Numbered from the stretch's first letter, positions 1 through 13,400 are shown. The stretch is 64,000 bases of DNA from Paraspadella gotoi (GCA_051294375.1 CM119267.1:20647476-20711475), one strand, 5' to 3'. The notes: a model not told the origin generated them from the sequence alone. Translations and numbers: made by a program.

Positions 1-1028
1 CCCCTCCGGGGCCCCATATCTCGGCTCAGGTGTCAAATATTGAAATTCGCCTCGATAGTTCTATTTATATTCACATAGGGATCGTTCATACTAAATTTCA
101 ATAAATTAGGTCCAGCAGTTTCCTCGGAACGTGTTCTGGTCAAAAAAAAGGGGTACTATGGCAACAGCCGGGTTGCCTGTGATGCCCATTGGGATGGGGC
201 ATCTCACTGTTGGCTTTGGGGGCTTCCGACCCTCAGTGATGCCTCCAGTCACTGGCGCGGTTACCCTAGGACGGTCTCGCTTTGCCAACGCAGAGGGAAG
301 TCGTTAGGACTGTGGATGGAACACTACGCCTGGGATGGTGTGTTCCCCCTCTGAGCCAATGGATTTGGCTGACAGATGGTGGACGTGAGGCGGTGTGAAT
401 ATACCGCCACAGTACCACATTTTATAATATGAAGCCTTCTGTACGTATTAGTAATTTGATCATTTTAATACTTTTTGACGTGGATCTAACAATAAGCCGA
501 AACGGGATGAATGGAATGATTGATAAACTCTAAAAGCCCGACAAGCGTCGGGAAAAATATTAGAACAACTAAAGGTCTATTAATCTCTTAACTAAAGGTT
601 TAAACAAAAAAAAATTTCATGGCCTATTTCATGAAAGCTAAAGCTAATAAATATGTGCTCAGCACTTACATTTTTTGATTTGTTTTAGCAATAAATTTTC
701 AGTACCGCACCAATAGAAATTTTTTTTTAAGGTCCCGTCTATTCTACACAAAACTAGAAGATTCAGACTGAAGTACGGACACATGTCCGCGTAATTAGTA
801 AAAAAACCTAGATAACCAAAAATAAACACAATCGGAAAAAACAAAAAAAAATTGACAAGGGAAGAATGGCGCGATTTCTGCCTCCGGAATGTGAGTAGGA
901 TACGAGCCTCAGAACCGCGGACACGACGGGTACGAATTTCTAACCAAGAGCCATCGCCTTCTTATCTGAGCAGCGCCCTCCTCCACCAAGCCCCCTCCGA
1001 GACGTTGGAGGGGAGAGAAAGAAGAGAG
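1..1028. other. Intergenic sequence, no gene recognised
   Basis: The first 420 bases are richer in G+C than what follows and contain a short inverted motif near 180-200 (around GCCCATTGGGATGGGGC). They could be part of a dispersed repeat, but I see no terminal structure or coding potential. From 420 to 1028 the sequence is AT-rich. Short open frames here have no recognisable motif. The 3' end and any poly(A) site of the minus-strand DESI2-like gene should fall in the right part of this stretch. Confidence 0.4.
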
Positions 1029-2262
1029 TCACTGCCCCGAAGAGCCGGGCGGGGGAGGTTGATCGGTGGACGTGGGGCTCCGAAGATCGGGGACGTCGCC
1101 GCCGCGGTTGATGAGGAATCCGTTGAGCTCCACAACGGAGGCTCTGTCGTCGTCGTCGTGGGAATTAGATCTTTTCCAAGAGACGAGATTTGAAGAGGAG
1201 AAAGAAAAAAGAAAAGGGAGGAAGATACAGATTACAGAAGCTGATAAGAATATCTGAATATGAAGAGACAACAAACCTGCCAACGTTGAAGGAATGGGGA
1301 ACGTTTAGAGTTGGGTTTAAGGCATTCGGTGTGAGCCACTCTTGGGGGAGCATTCTCTCGACGAACGGCATACAAGTGGACAGGTAGGCGAGACGGTTCA
1401 CCCAGGAGGGGATCTCTTTTCCGACCTGCGAGTTAAAAGATAAAACACATTTCGCGTTTTTCTTCTATTTTAGTTTGCATCATTTTATTTACGGGCATAA
1501 TTTTACTCTCGCGGATCCGTTTTAGGGTGATTTCTGGTTAAGGTTACGTAGGGTTAGGAGGGTTTAGGGATAGGGTAATTAGGTAATAATTTTTAAAATT
1601 TATTTTACCCATTTACGTATAAAAGCGGCCTAAAAAAGGCGAGTGAAAAGTTTTTCCTCAAAGAATAACAAACTTACGAGAATTTCGCTAAACCCTGAGG
1701 AGAAGTGGTTGCAGTTTTTTCTCATCAGATGATATTTATCTCCGGTGTATTCTTTTCCTGACGCGCGGATGAAGTGAAAGAGTTAGTAAAGCGGGAGTTG
1801 GTTAACACGGCTAAATCCGGATCGTTGATAACCCGGATGAAAGACCCTACCTAAAAACTCGATGACCTGCTCGACCTCATGAGACGTAAAGTCGGTTGTG
1901 CCCAGAACGATGGTTTCCTTGAACTTGAAATGCTCCCCTGAAAAGAAAACATTATGCATTTTAATTTGAAGAAGTTTAAACTTTCCAAAGGTAATTGGCT
2001 CAGAAATATCGAACCCAAGTCTTCGACGTCGCGCGGCGTGACCTCGAAGATCCCGGAAAAGTTGTAAGGATGTCCACCGTAGGCGTACTCTTTGCCGTAC
2101 ACCTCGACTCCTGCAATAGTAACAATGCAGTAAAAAGAAAGCAACATTTATTTTTTCATTCTTGCTCTCACCAGAATGGTAGACTCCCATCCCCAAAGGC
2201 GAGGTATACTCGTTGATCCACAGCATGTCGTAGACGTTAAGCAGCACCGGTTCCGACGGCAT
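1029..2262 (-). CDS. DESI2: DESI2-like PPPDE-family deSUMOylating isopeptidase
   Basis: Six exons read in phase: 2262-2172, 2110-2015, 1937-1851, 1757-1678, 1425-1277 and 1170-1029, giving 214 residues (about 194 in vertebrate DESI2). The start reads [20 protein letters not shown], the PPPDE N-terminus. The catalytic pair is visible: His29 in the VYHSG motif and Cys107 in the KNCNHFSS motif. Further matches are [16 protein letters not shown] and [15 protein letters not shown]. Family knowledge: PPPDE enzymes are papain-like thiol isopeptidases that remove SUMO or ubiquitin, cytoplasmic for DESI2. The last exon is the weakest part: its acceptor lacks a good pyrimidine tract, and the 47-residue tail is Asp- and Pro-rich with no family match. 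The first five junctions are strong. It is the last gene of the minus-strand block. Confidence 0.9.
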
Positions 2263-3113
2263 CTTCGATTGTTTTTTTTTCCTTTATTCCTTGAGAACCT
2301 TTGTTTTGATTTCACCTTCTCGTCGTCGACGCTTCAATGGGAGGACGACGTCATCTCCCTCCGGCCGGCGTCACCATCGTTCGAGGACGGGCAGATGGCG
2401 TCCACCTCCCGGTGTTCCGTGACCGGCGTCGCCCGTCGACTTGAAGATGCTCGAGAAAAAGAGAAAACGGAGAGCGAGCCTTCGGCGAGAAAAAAAAACG
2501 TCTTCGATCGGCGTCTTTCCTCTATTTCTTCGTCCGTCGAGTAATTCCAGACGTTAACGACAATTCGTGCGCATATTAATCTCTTCCCGGGAAAGGCGGG
2601 GCCTTGGGGAGGGAAGGATCAGGAATAAGGGGGGGTCTGTGGGATCTAGTTTCTCCGGGAATCTGTGGAGACGTAAGAATTAAAAAAAAAAGACAACAAC
2701 GGAGGCATAATACGACATATAAAGAAAAGAGAGGAGGATCCAGTCTCGACGCGTTTCTGGGCAAAAGTGACGGGAGCGGGAGGAGCGAAGAGGAAAAGAG
2801 GAGAAAGAATCTCGTTCTTTCTTGTTGCAGGAGATAGAGAGAAAAAAAAAGGAGGAAACCCAGTTGGTGGAGGCGCCCTCTGCGATTCCGCCCACGAGAT
2901 CACAAAGAAAAACAAGTGACGTGCAACTGATTGTGCCGTCAAAGGCTTACTAAGTCTAAGCGGTCTCTTATTGCAACTACACAATTACTAATACCCAATT
3001 AACGAGCTCCTTTCCTGAAAATCCGAATTGTCATGCTCTACAATTCAATACTGTTTTTTTTTTTAAATTGAAATATGCTACGAAATATCGAATCGGTCAC
3101 GTTACTCGTCTAT
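2263..3113. other. Intergenic; CpG-rich candidate promoter upstream of the DESI2-like gene
   Basis: About 850 bp between the DESI2-like start and the flippase stop. The part at 2320-2560 is dense in CpG and C/G-rich trinucleotides, unlike the AT-rich DNA at 2960-3080. It could be the DESI2 promoter or 5' leader. Short open frames overlap on both strands, but none has a motif or splice logic. The flippase 3' UTR should occupy the right end. Confidence 0.35.
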
Positions 3114-6100
3114 CTAGTTGAGCGAGTCATCTTCCTTCATCGATTTCTGAGTGAACTGAGAGACGCGCGAAATGTTGAGGCTCATCTGCGTTTTTTCGTA
3201 AGCGACGGCTCTAGCTTTCGAGCGTATATGGTCTTGACGATAATTAAGGGCCACGATCAAAGCAAAACAGGGCATGAGGGCGATACCCAAAGTGGTAAGG
3301 AGACAAAGCCAGGGAATGATTTCACCGAAAACGTTCACGAAGGAAAGGTACATGATCCTCCTAGGGAATGGGAGGGGGGGGATTTGTAAGGAGCGAAAAC
3401 GCAATTTGAAATAACGCTTGTAATCTACAAGATGGTCAATACAATACAATCGATGCGTACGCAGGAAAGATAGAGTAGATGAAAGCAAAAAGAAAGAAGG
3501 CCAATATGGTGCCGATGTAGATGAAGTAGTTAAACCAGGTCCAATACTTCGTAATGAGGAAGAGAGTTCCGTTGATCGTGAAGACCAAACTTGTGTAAAC
3601 GATAAAACCGAAATCCCAATTAGAATATATGGCGTAACTAGGTTTATTAATAGGAAGAGATTCGCCCAACGTTCTGTACAAAAATGAAATAAATAATGTG
3701 GATAAAAACATCGAAGTTGCGTCATATGACGTTTTAATTTAGAATACTTACCCACAGGGAATGAAAAAGCAAACTGAAGCGTGGTATATCGCCAGTAACA
3801 CCCAAATTACAAAGACTATGGGCTTCATGTACCTAGGAATAAAATAAAATAATAATACTAAACAAGAGTAAACATAAGTCAATCAGTTTACCTGTTCTTT
3901 GTTAGAGTTTTATATAACTCTGGCTCATTAAGCAAAACTTCCTTTGAATAATTCTGTTCCATTACTCCAAAAGCAATGATGGGTAAGGACGTAAACATGA
4001 GGTTGAATGCTGCGGAAATATTAAATTATTAAAAAAACGACAAAGAATATAAAGTATATACGTAGGTAATCCAATGAAGCCAACTCAATCATACCCATTA
4101 GGTAAAAGCTCTCGAACAACGTTGCGGCGGAAAAAAGGTTGTAAAAAGCGTAAATGAGTTGGGGAATTATGAACGCGACACTCTTGTAGTTGACGTACAT
4201 AATGAAGAAAGAGATTCGATAGTAGTACCAATGACCGTGAACCAGCACCGCCTTCTTTAAGAAACTGCCATGGGTCGGTGCGGGGAACATAAGGATCCGT
4301 TCTGTCTAAGGCGCATCAACCTCATATCTCATACCGAAACTTCGAGAAGGCAAAGTCCGAGCACCGCACCGCTTGGCGCCCCTCTTTGCCCATGAGGCCG
4401 ATGCCGACGTGGGCCTCTTGGATCATCGAGACGTCGTTGGCACCGTCGCCGATGGCCGCGCAAACGGGTCTAGACGGGAACCCTGCAATCGTACGATTCG
4501 GAGAAAATTGTAATTAACTAACAGACGATTTTGTCCCTACTCCCCTAACATCGAGCGACAACCTTTAACCATTGCGACGATTTGCGCCTTGTGAAGAGGA
4601 GACATTCTGCAACACAGAACCGAGTCGCAACGACGAGAGACTTCGGAGAAAGACTTCTTCCGCCACGCGTTGGCTTTGGAATTCATGATCATGGTGATGG
4701 TTTTCCCGTCGACGACTAGGCTGTGCTTTTTCGTTCGAACTTCCACGAGCAGGCGAACTTTGGTCAGTTTGGCATCAAGTTCTGCAATTCGTCGCGCGAA
4801 ACAAATTCAAGTAAATTATCCATTCTTTGAGTCTTTTAACATCAAAATCAAATTTCACCTTTGATGGTCTGGAAATCCGTTAACTCGTGAAGATCCATAT
4901 TTCGGTTCAAATGATCACAGGAAAATGAGATGTTAATAGCAGTTGATTTTCTATCACCTGCAAAAAAAAACAAAAAATAAACAACCAGTGGCTGCGCCAA
5001 TACATGTAAATCACTTTTAAGGGCTTAAACTGAACTATGGTACTTGCAAAAATATCTTATAAATCAAAACAATATATGATATATAATTAAAATGCTTTGA
5101 TCAAAACATAGAATAAGTAATAGAATAAAATAAAAAGATGGTAAAATAAAATAAAATAGAAAGATGGTAACCAAATATTGATGCGATGATAACCAATAAT
5201 TGATTTGATGATAACGAAATGACTGATGTGATGAATAATCAAATGATTGATGCGATGATAGTCATTCATTGATGTGATGATAATGATTCATTGATACGAT
5301 GATAGTCATTCATTGATGCGATGATAGTCATCCATTGACGCGATGAATCATTCATCGTAAATAAAACAAACAAATGCGTGTATGAGTGAAAGAGAAAGAG
5401 AAAGAGAAAGAGAGAGAGAAAGAGAGCGAGAGGCTGGACAGTTTTCCCGCAACGAGACGCATTATTAGGTCACTCGTTTAATATAAAAATAATCAGAATT
5501 TTAGAAAAATCCACGAAAATCTCGGATATAAATTTGGGATTTTGTATTGAGAAAAAAGCGCGGAATAAATGGCGATAATAAAAGTTTTTAGAAGGAAAAA
5601 AAAAAGAGAGAGAAAGAGAGAGAGAGAAGCTGGACAGCCGCTGGACAGCCGCTGCAGAGCTGAACTCGTTTTTCGACGAATCTGAGTAGGGTCGAACTCT
5701 TTTCCTTTCTATAAAAAAATATTAAAAATAAATATTTTGGTATAGAGCCATATAAGAATTTTTTTATACATTGAAGGAATACTTAAAAATGTATAAATTT
5801 TCGTTTGAGCATGTTCCCATACTAAATTTTTGACTCACCCCATTGAGAGGGGCTACCCCTACTCAGAAGAAAAAAAAAGAGAGAAAGAGAGCGACATATA
5901 ATTAAAAGAGAGAGACTCTTCATATACAGCTCAATCACACACTTCCCTACCCACACACAAAATTTCATTCCAATCCATCCATCCAATCACGAGTAATTAG
6001 TGTTTTTTGCTAAGGTGGGACGGACGGACGGACGGACGGACGGACAGACGGACGGACATCGTTTTTTTTGCATAATTTATCATAATTCGATGTTCTGACA

Positions 6101-9100
6101 TGATATAAGTGAGTATCCGACAATATTGAGGGGGCGGACCGACAAAGTGAATTATAGAGTCGGGATCTGCTGAAAGCAGATCCTACTAAAAAGAATTGTA
6201 CAATTTCACTTTAGTGATATACAATATCTCACACCTCTTATGAAAAAAAATTTTTGTTGGATACGCCACATCCTTTTGATATGATCACCTGTAAGAACCC
6301 AAATGTGAATCCCGGCGCGACTGAGCGCAACAAGAGTGTCTCTGACGCCGATTTGAAGCAAATCTTCTACTCCTGAAATAATAACAAAAGACAACAATTT
6401 ACATGTAATTTGTTTGTAATGAATTAAAACATGAAAATACATCAAAAATTTAAAACATTCGTCATAGATTAGGACAAAAGCACTAAGTACACTCAAACAA
6501 CGTGACCAACCAGTGGCACCGACACAAGTCAATTTCTGCTCCACGCTTTTGCAGGCTTCGGCGATTTTCGCTTCACGATCAGAGATTTCCACTCGCGCCG
6601 ACTTCACCAACTCCTCGAGGGAGGCGAATGTGGCGGCGTCTAGTTCGCGCTCAGCGAAGACTGAAGAAAATAAACATAGTTGCAAACATTCATAGTGGAT
6701 TTTCACTATAAGCGTTGAAAAAATTTAATCTACTATTCGAATTGTAAAAAAAATATTAAACTCCTAATGGAACCTAATGTCCTGAGCCCAACGATAGCAT
6801 ATTCTTCGATGTGTAGATAGGTATCTTCGATGTTCCCACCGATCATGATGTCCTGCAGGGATGACTCCGCGCCTTTGGTCATCAAGAAAATCTTGTTGTT
6901 CTGCAGATCTTTGACAATGACGGACATGCATTTGCGCGTCGGGTCGAAGTCAAGGACGAGGAGGATTTTGAACTTGTGAATGGTGCCCTGTGGGAAAGGC
7001 CGAAACATTAATCAACATTAAAAAGGAAAAGCAGTAAAAAAAGAGAATTTAACTCCTAATTCTTCCCCTGAGTATTTTATAAAACACCTTTATATCAATG
7101 ATCGTTTCTTGGTTCGCATCGATTCCTTTGTACTCGATGCCTAACTGACTAGCGGCCTCTAAAAACGCTTTTTCGTCTGGAGAGCTAGCTGATATCAAGT
7201 TTGAAAGTAAAAGATTAATGAAACCTCAAGACCTGCGATCCCTTTTAACTTAAGTCAGCTCACCAATGAAAGTAGAGTATCCTTCCTTTTGAGCAACTTG
7301 GACGGAATGGTTGAGGGTCAAATTAATAAAAAATCTGCGAAGATGAGTAATCACCCTTGGGCTAGAAATAGGTTGGGCGAGCGTTCCTTCCTTGGCCAAA
7401 TCTCCTGCAATAGTTAGTCTGTTGTCAACTGACGCGCAAATCGGTAATTCAAAGACTTTTTTATTGTACCCAAATCGATAACTTCCTCGGTGTCGACATT
7501 GACTAACACTCCGCTGTCCATTAGTCGATACGACCTTCCGTCTGCGCAGTAAGAATACTGAAAAAGCTATAATATTCCTATGGGAAGAAGCGAAGCGACG
7601 TGACGCAGTGATTTTCCATACCGACAGTAATGTTTCTGAGGACCATCAAGTTCTCTGTCAAGGTTCCGGTTTTGTCAGAGAAAAGATAGTTGATTTGCCC
7701 GAGCTCTTCGCTGATGTCAGAAGTGTTACAAACGGGCCAAATATCGTTCTCGGCATCGTACATGTCGAAGTCCCAACGGAAAAACATGGCGCCGATAAAT
7801 TTCTGCGGGAATCATAAATTAAAAATTAGTCAACGTAAATGTGCATTGTGCAACGATTTCACACCAACTATTTTATTTTACAATAGTCATAACGTACTTG
7901 AATTTCAATGCTGACATAAAGAGCCACAGGAACGACGTAATTGAATATAATTAAAAACATAAGAAAATCATAGAAGCTTCTTTCATCTGAAAATACAACG
8001 TTTAAAAATCATATTGATATGAATTGTACATCTTTTTTTTTAATTGAGAAAATTATCACCGTTCAAGTTGAGCTGGCGCTGAATGGGATAATTGCTGACC
8101 AAATGGTGCATAACGGTGCAGAAGATGATTGCCACAAACATGAAGATAATTACCACGACGATGATTATGTTCATGGTGCGCTCGGCCGTGGAGAACTTGT
8201 TTGACTTGATTTTGAGGTTTTGCGCCATTTTCGTTTCGGGTCCCGTGTAGAGGGCGCACCCGTAGACGTAGGAAGTCTCCTTCAAAGTTGAGCCGCATAT
8301 CAACAGGTTCGAGGCATTGAGAGGAATAACTTTTCTGGAAGTCAAGGGGAGATTTTGTTTAGTAAAAGGTTAAAAACCGATAATAATAATTCTAACCTTT
8401 ACCAGAACGTTGTACCTTTCTTTGTTAACAAGACAGCAGAGACGGCCCGCAAATTTGTAAAGATCCGGATGAGGGTGCTCGCACTCGATGACCGCTTCCA
8501 GTTGCTCCAATGCCTTGGGACCATCCACCTCTTGTAAAATCGGCGACGGAATTTCGAGACGTTTCAAGTTAGATTCTCCGTCAATATTGGCTTTTTTAAC
8601 ACAAAAAAAAGGAAGTTGTGAAAGATCAGACAACAAAATACACAGCGGCGCAAAAAAAACAAACAAAAAAAACCACTTGTTAGCTCTAAATAACCGCATT
8701 ATTTTTTTTTAATTTGGAAAAAATATTCATAAAAAGTGTAGCTTTTTTAATTGGTACCAAAAAAAATTAATTAGTTCAGGCAATAAAATACAGCAATATT
8801 TTAAAGTCAGAGTCTGAAAATAAAATTTGGAAAAAATAATTTTTGAAATTTAAACTGATATTTTTTTTTACTGATAATAAAATTTTTTTTTTTATATAAT
8901 ATTATTTATTTTAATTTGATTTAGGTAAAAAATAATTAACACTTATCCCTACAGATATTATATATTATATTATATTTTATATTATAAATATTTTATAATA
9001 AAAAAATTAACTATTATTGACTAAAAAAAAACTAATTTTTTTCCCTAATTTTTTGTACCAATCAATTTTGACGTGCTATAACTTTCGAATGCTTTGCTCA

Positions 9101-10011
9101 ATTTTATTAAGACTTGAACCAATTGCTTTATCTTTCAATAAACTTTGTTTTATGTTTTTATATCTTAATAAAATTTAACCATCCAATACGGTTTTTTCGA
9201 TGTGAAAAAGCGGCATCTTTTTTTTGCGCCGCAGTGTACATTGTACAAACCTTTTGACTTCTTTCGAACGCCAAACTATTCCCAGCCTCATCTCTCACCC
9301 GTCGTAACGAAACAACTCCCGTCCGCCACCGAGGATCTCATGAGCAGAATGTCGCAAGGAACTTTGCCATCCTCTTTGATTCTCACGAGATCCCCGACGC
9401 TAATATTTCGCGACTTGACCACTAAGGATTTTCCATTGCGAAACACCGTTGCCGGAGCGTTGTTCACCTTTTCGAATATTTTGACATAAATTGAGATCAT
9501 TCTGTCTCTGTCCATAATCTAGTAGGCACCGTGTCCAACCTGATCGTCCGCTTTGTGGCGCTGTACGTCCTCGTAGGCTTGTTTAATCGCCGTCACAACG
9601 ATGACGAAGACTAACGCGGCAACGCTGGGAACCGGCGACACGGGACCCCTGCGCGTGGACGGTGCGAAGAATGTGGGGAATGGGTGATCGGGTTGATGAA
9701 GAGATTTCTGAAATCGACCATCACACTCACGGTATCGCAAGTTGAATGATGGCGACAAGAAGAAAAAAGAAGTTGGCGACTCGTCGGAACTGCTCAAAAA
9801 GATTTTTTGGGAGAAAGCTCCACCACGTGTACTGTTAACATATGTGTACAAAATTAATTTCGTTATCCCTAGTAAAAATGTGTGAGCGCGTCGAAATGAA
9901 AAAAAATTATACCTTGGACGTTTTGACAACATTAGCGCAATAAACGGGTTTCGTTGTGTAAAAAGACTGCGACAAAAGAGAATCCCGCGCTTTCCAACTG
10001 CGAGACCCCAT
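3114..10011 (-). CDS. P4-ATPase (phospholipid flippase), ATP11/class VI-like
   Basis: I assembled 22 exons whose phases all agree: 10011-9913, 9831-9731, 9648-9540, 9467-9299, 8590-8416, 8334-8060, 7986-7898, 7802-7622, 7541-7470, 7404-7264, 7188-7088, 6987-6774, 6660-6511, 6372-6289, 4957-4859, 4781-4563, 4482-4335, 4264-4095, 4009-3892, 3832-3752, 3673-3461 and 3360-3114. The product is 1084 residues (ATP11 proteins are about 1130). Landmarks in order: [18 protein letters not shown], the A-domain loop DGESNLK near 163, the TM4 motif PVALYVSIE, the phosphorylated Asp382 in [15 protein letters not shown], and the hinge GDGANDV at 771-777. Family role: ATP-driven movement of aminophospholipids to the cytosolic leaflet, normally with a CDC50 partner. 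PVALYVSIE and the VTT-(A)NIDGE context favour ATP11 over ATP8 or ATP9. The family usually reads DGET, here DGES. The first exon is weakly conserved, so an upstream start is possible. Confidence 0.93.
5681..5867. mobile_element. MITE-like element with CTGAGTAGGG termini (family 2)
   Basis: The left end reads TCTGAGTAGGGTCGAAC. The right end, reverse complemented, begins TTCTGAGTAGGGGTAGCC, so the terminal inverted repeat is about 11 bp. The interior is about 165 bp, AT-rich and noncoding. A related sequence lies at 30945-31140 and shares the block with CTCAATGGGGTGAGTCAAAA, so the element is dispersed. No target duplication is clear. Confidence 0.6.
6013..6058. repeat. (GGAC)n tetranucleotide array
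   Basis: About ten near-perfect GGAC units inside the large flippase intron, with one GGACAGAC interruption. Confidence 0.9.
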
Positions 10012-10035
10012 GAAGACCTGAGGTTGGAATTCCGT

Positions 10036-10039
10036 AATA

Positions 10040-10082
<43 letters not shown>
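10036..10082. repeat. (AAT)n microsatellite just upstream of the flippase start
   Basis: About fifteen trinucleotide units immediately 5' (minus strand) of the flippase first ATG. They create artificial poly-Ile, poly-Tyr or poly-Leu open frames. The tract lies in the 10012-10484 gap (no gene seen), which should hold the flippase promoter or leader and the MBD-gene 3' UTR. Confidence 0.9.
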
Positions 10083-10085
<3 letters not shown>

Positions 10086-10484
10086 TAACAATATTCATTT
10101 ATTTCCTTCGCGATTTCATTATGACTTATTATCAAATTTAATTCGTCTTATTCCTTTTCCATTACATACAAACTATAATACCTCTCGATGAGGACTTAAT
10201 TTTGACTTCTTTTTATATTTTTTGCACATTCTTAACTTGATAAGAATGACTATTAAATGTCTAAATCTTAGGACTGTTTCTGAAAGCAAAACAAAAAAAG
10301 TATATTTGAAGAATCAATCCAACTAAGTTTGCAACAAAAAGACTCCAAGTCGACTGACTAGAAACGAGAATTAGAAAAAAACTGGTAAGCAATAGTATTG
10401 GTTGATTTGATCGCCGCCGCACAAAAATATGTAATACAATATTTAAAAAATCGCAACCCGTTCGGGTCGATCTTAAAGAACTTA

Positions 10485-13400
10485 TCAGACGCCACTTTCT
10501 CGCAATAGCTCCATCAAACGTCTTTTCGTGACGATGAATTTCAGCTTCCCCTCGGGAGTTTTAATGACGTCATTTTCGTCTAAGAAAACTTTCTTTCCCT
10601 GAAGCAGGATGACGACCTTTCCGCCCTCTTTTCCAAGGACTTTCACCGACTGACGCTTCGGTGGATCCGGCGCCAAAATTTTCGGCGTCGTATTCATAAG
10701 AGAAGATTTCTCGGCAGAGTTCGGTGGTAATTTCGAAGTTGAAGAGAAGTTGGATGGAGTCTGAGATTCGGAATTTGACTTCTGGCCAGATTTTAGAGCG
10801 GACATAGAATTTTTCGGCACTGACTCTTCCGAGGGTTTATACACATCTTCAGAGTCGACATTGTCCCGTTTTGAACCTTTTAAGGATTTAACAACGTCCG
10901 TTCTTGGTACTCTTCTTTTGGTGTCGGAGGTAGGAGAAGACGAATCAGGCAAAGATGGATTACGTTCTTCGCAAAGCAATTTCTTTTCAGCGAATACATC
11001 GGATGACTTTTTGCGAAACGCAGTGACAGCCGTGGGCGAACTAATGGGAGTACCGAAATCGCTACAGACGGCGCTTTCTGTGGTTTCTTCGGAACCGTTA
11101 TTGTCCGATTCGTCGGAAGAAGTCTCGACGAGGGCCTTGGGCGTACGGGATGTCGGGACATCGTCTTCATCGCATCTCGTCAATGAAACTTGAAGTCCTT
11201 TCAGTTTTAAGTGGACGAGATTTTTGTCAATGTGAGAACTGCAACGAATCGGCCTGTCGACATCGTCGCCATTGTCTTCGGAGCAAAGAGTCGTCAAGGG
11301 GTCATGGTCGAAAACTGCAGGTATGGTAGTATTGTCGTCAGATGACGATAGGGACACAATAGGGTCGGCAACAGGTATGTCTCGGTAACGGCTATCATTC
11401 GTGATTACCCCGACGTCGTTTTTGTCGAAAGAAAGGTGAGCATGGCCAGCGACTAGCTTGTTGGCTTTGATCTGCTCGTTAACATTTGGATTAATCTCGG
11501 AGTTCGAAATAAATATGACATCGTTTGAAGGCATTTTTCCCTGCGATTGGGGCAAGGGTTCGACGGGAATATCCGTCGATAATATCTCGCGAGTTCCTAA
11601 AACTATTTTTGTGCTGGGAGATGCGTCGTTAAAACTTCCATTGAGAATATCATCCAAGATCACAGAAGAAAGAACGGTTGGAATCTCGACTGGTATATCA
11701 TGTAAGAACGCGCCCGTTGTGTCAAGAGTATTATTTCTTGGTGCATCATTTACGCTTTCAGTTGGTAGGTCGATTAAAACGTCGTCCGACACATTGCTTG
11801 TTAAGATTTTAGATTGGATCTCGTTTTTAGTAGAATTGTTATCAGGATGATCATGGCAAGGCGCAATAATACGGAGCGGACCCTCGCGAGGCGAGTCGTC
11901 GCAAGTCGGATCGTCACGAGGCTGATCGTCACGAGATGCGTCATGAGGAGAATCGTTACGACGCTCATCATCATAAGGAGCATTATCACGAGTCGCATTA
12001 TCACGAGGACCATTAACATGAGGCGCATCATCACGAGGTGTCTCATCACGAGGCTTATCATCATGAGGCGCGTCATCATGAGGCGCGTCTTCACGAGGCG
12101 TATCATCACGAGGCCCATCGTCGCAAAGCATGTAGTCATTCGGTTGATTATCACGAAACGGATTATCGCAAGGTGAATTCTCACAAGGAAGGTCGACGTA
12201 AGACAAATCGTCTTGATTCTGATCATAGCAAGGTGGATCATTGCACGGTTGAACGTCGTAAGGTTGATTATCGCCCTGAACGTTGGAAGACCCAGAATGG
12301 TAAGTAACAACGGAATCTATGGATGAAAAATCTTCAGAAATCACGATTGGCGAAATTACACCTTCGTCAGACGAGAACTCGTCGTTTGTGCGATCGGTGT
12401 GGCTGATGGCGCCGAGAGAAGGGGTTTCATTTCCAGTTTTAAATATTTCTCTGTAGTTACCTCCAGACGTCGCCGTGACTTTTGGCGTTTGGGGACATGC
12501 TTCGCAGACTTCCTCATGACGAGGAGAAGGCGTCTGTTCATCCCTCATCGCCAAGACCGTTTTTCGGCTACTCGACAAACTGGATGGACTTAGATTGTCC
12601 GTCAGCAAAGGACGCTTGCAATGGTTTGTTTTAGTGAGGTCGAGTCTAACCAAAAAAATGTTAAATTTTTTAAGTTGAAATTTTTTTGAAAGATGGGCGG
12701 TATAATCGAGGTCGTGTTTATCTTTATTGGTCCTAAACTTTGGACGCTTAACGCGATCATCGGGAGCCCTGGCGAAAGAGTCGGATGATTTGGGGGTAGC
12801 TTCGGGCGGAGACTCTTCAAAAGAAAGTACCACAGGAGGTACAACGGAAGTTTCTTTGAGAGGTTCGCTGAGTGTTTCAGTGGGTTCGTCAATGGGAGTT
12901 TCCTCAGCTTTGACTGAAGATTTGGCAAGAGCCTCAATGGGAGGATAAGTGGGAAGTTTGATGGGAGGTTCGACGACAGCTATGGAATCAAGATTGTCTT
13001 TTGTTGAAATAACATCACGGTCCTTGTGTTGATTGTCCAACTGAATATTTCTAGCCGAGTTAATTACTTCAAGGGCGTCATTAAATAAGGGCGAGCCATT
13101 TGAAAGCTTTTCTACCACAACGCGGCAGTCACGGCACCGGTATCTTTTTATCAGTTGGACTAATTTAGATGTGAGGCCCAGATCTTTAGTCACCGACGAC
13201 GGACGCGTAGAATGCATCGGGGTACGCACGGAAGTAATCGAGTCTGTTTTTGCCGTCCTCCCCAGCCAAAACGATTCCTCTTCGTCCATGGTAAAGGTCG
13301 CACTCGCCGATCTTGTTGGAAATGTAGTACACAAGGAATTTTGCTCTTCTTCAAAAGTCCTCGAACATGCTGTCGAGTTGACGTTACATAGATCGAGCCG

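Larger units (their letters stand above)
4958..6288. repeat. Repeat-filled flippase intron with about 22-bp minisatellite
   Basis: This 1.3-kb intron is the longest in the flippase gene. At about 5165-5355 it holds degenerate tandem copies of a roughly 20-22 bp unit around TTGATGCGATGATAGTCATT. (GA)-rich tracts follow at 5390-5435, 5600-5630 and 5875-5895, then a MITE-like element and a GGAC tetranucleotide array. No open frame or splice signal suggests an extra exon. Confidence 0.75.

Noticed and set aside
9288-9540. In-frame TAG in the flippase, which could suggest a pseudogene
   Set aside because: The stop falls inside an intron of about 70 bp (CAG-GTTGGA to GAAAAG) whose removal joins HKADDQ to VNNAPATVF in phase, as in ATP11 proteins.
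11801-12310. Long alternative open frames on both strands over the MBD exon (RIVTRLIVTR-like and MIRLVMTRL-like)
   Set aside because: They are by-products of the 15-bp repeat, which keeps several frames open. The Asp/Pro frame continues into conserved end modules and splices in phase.
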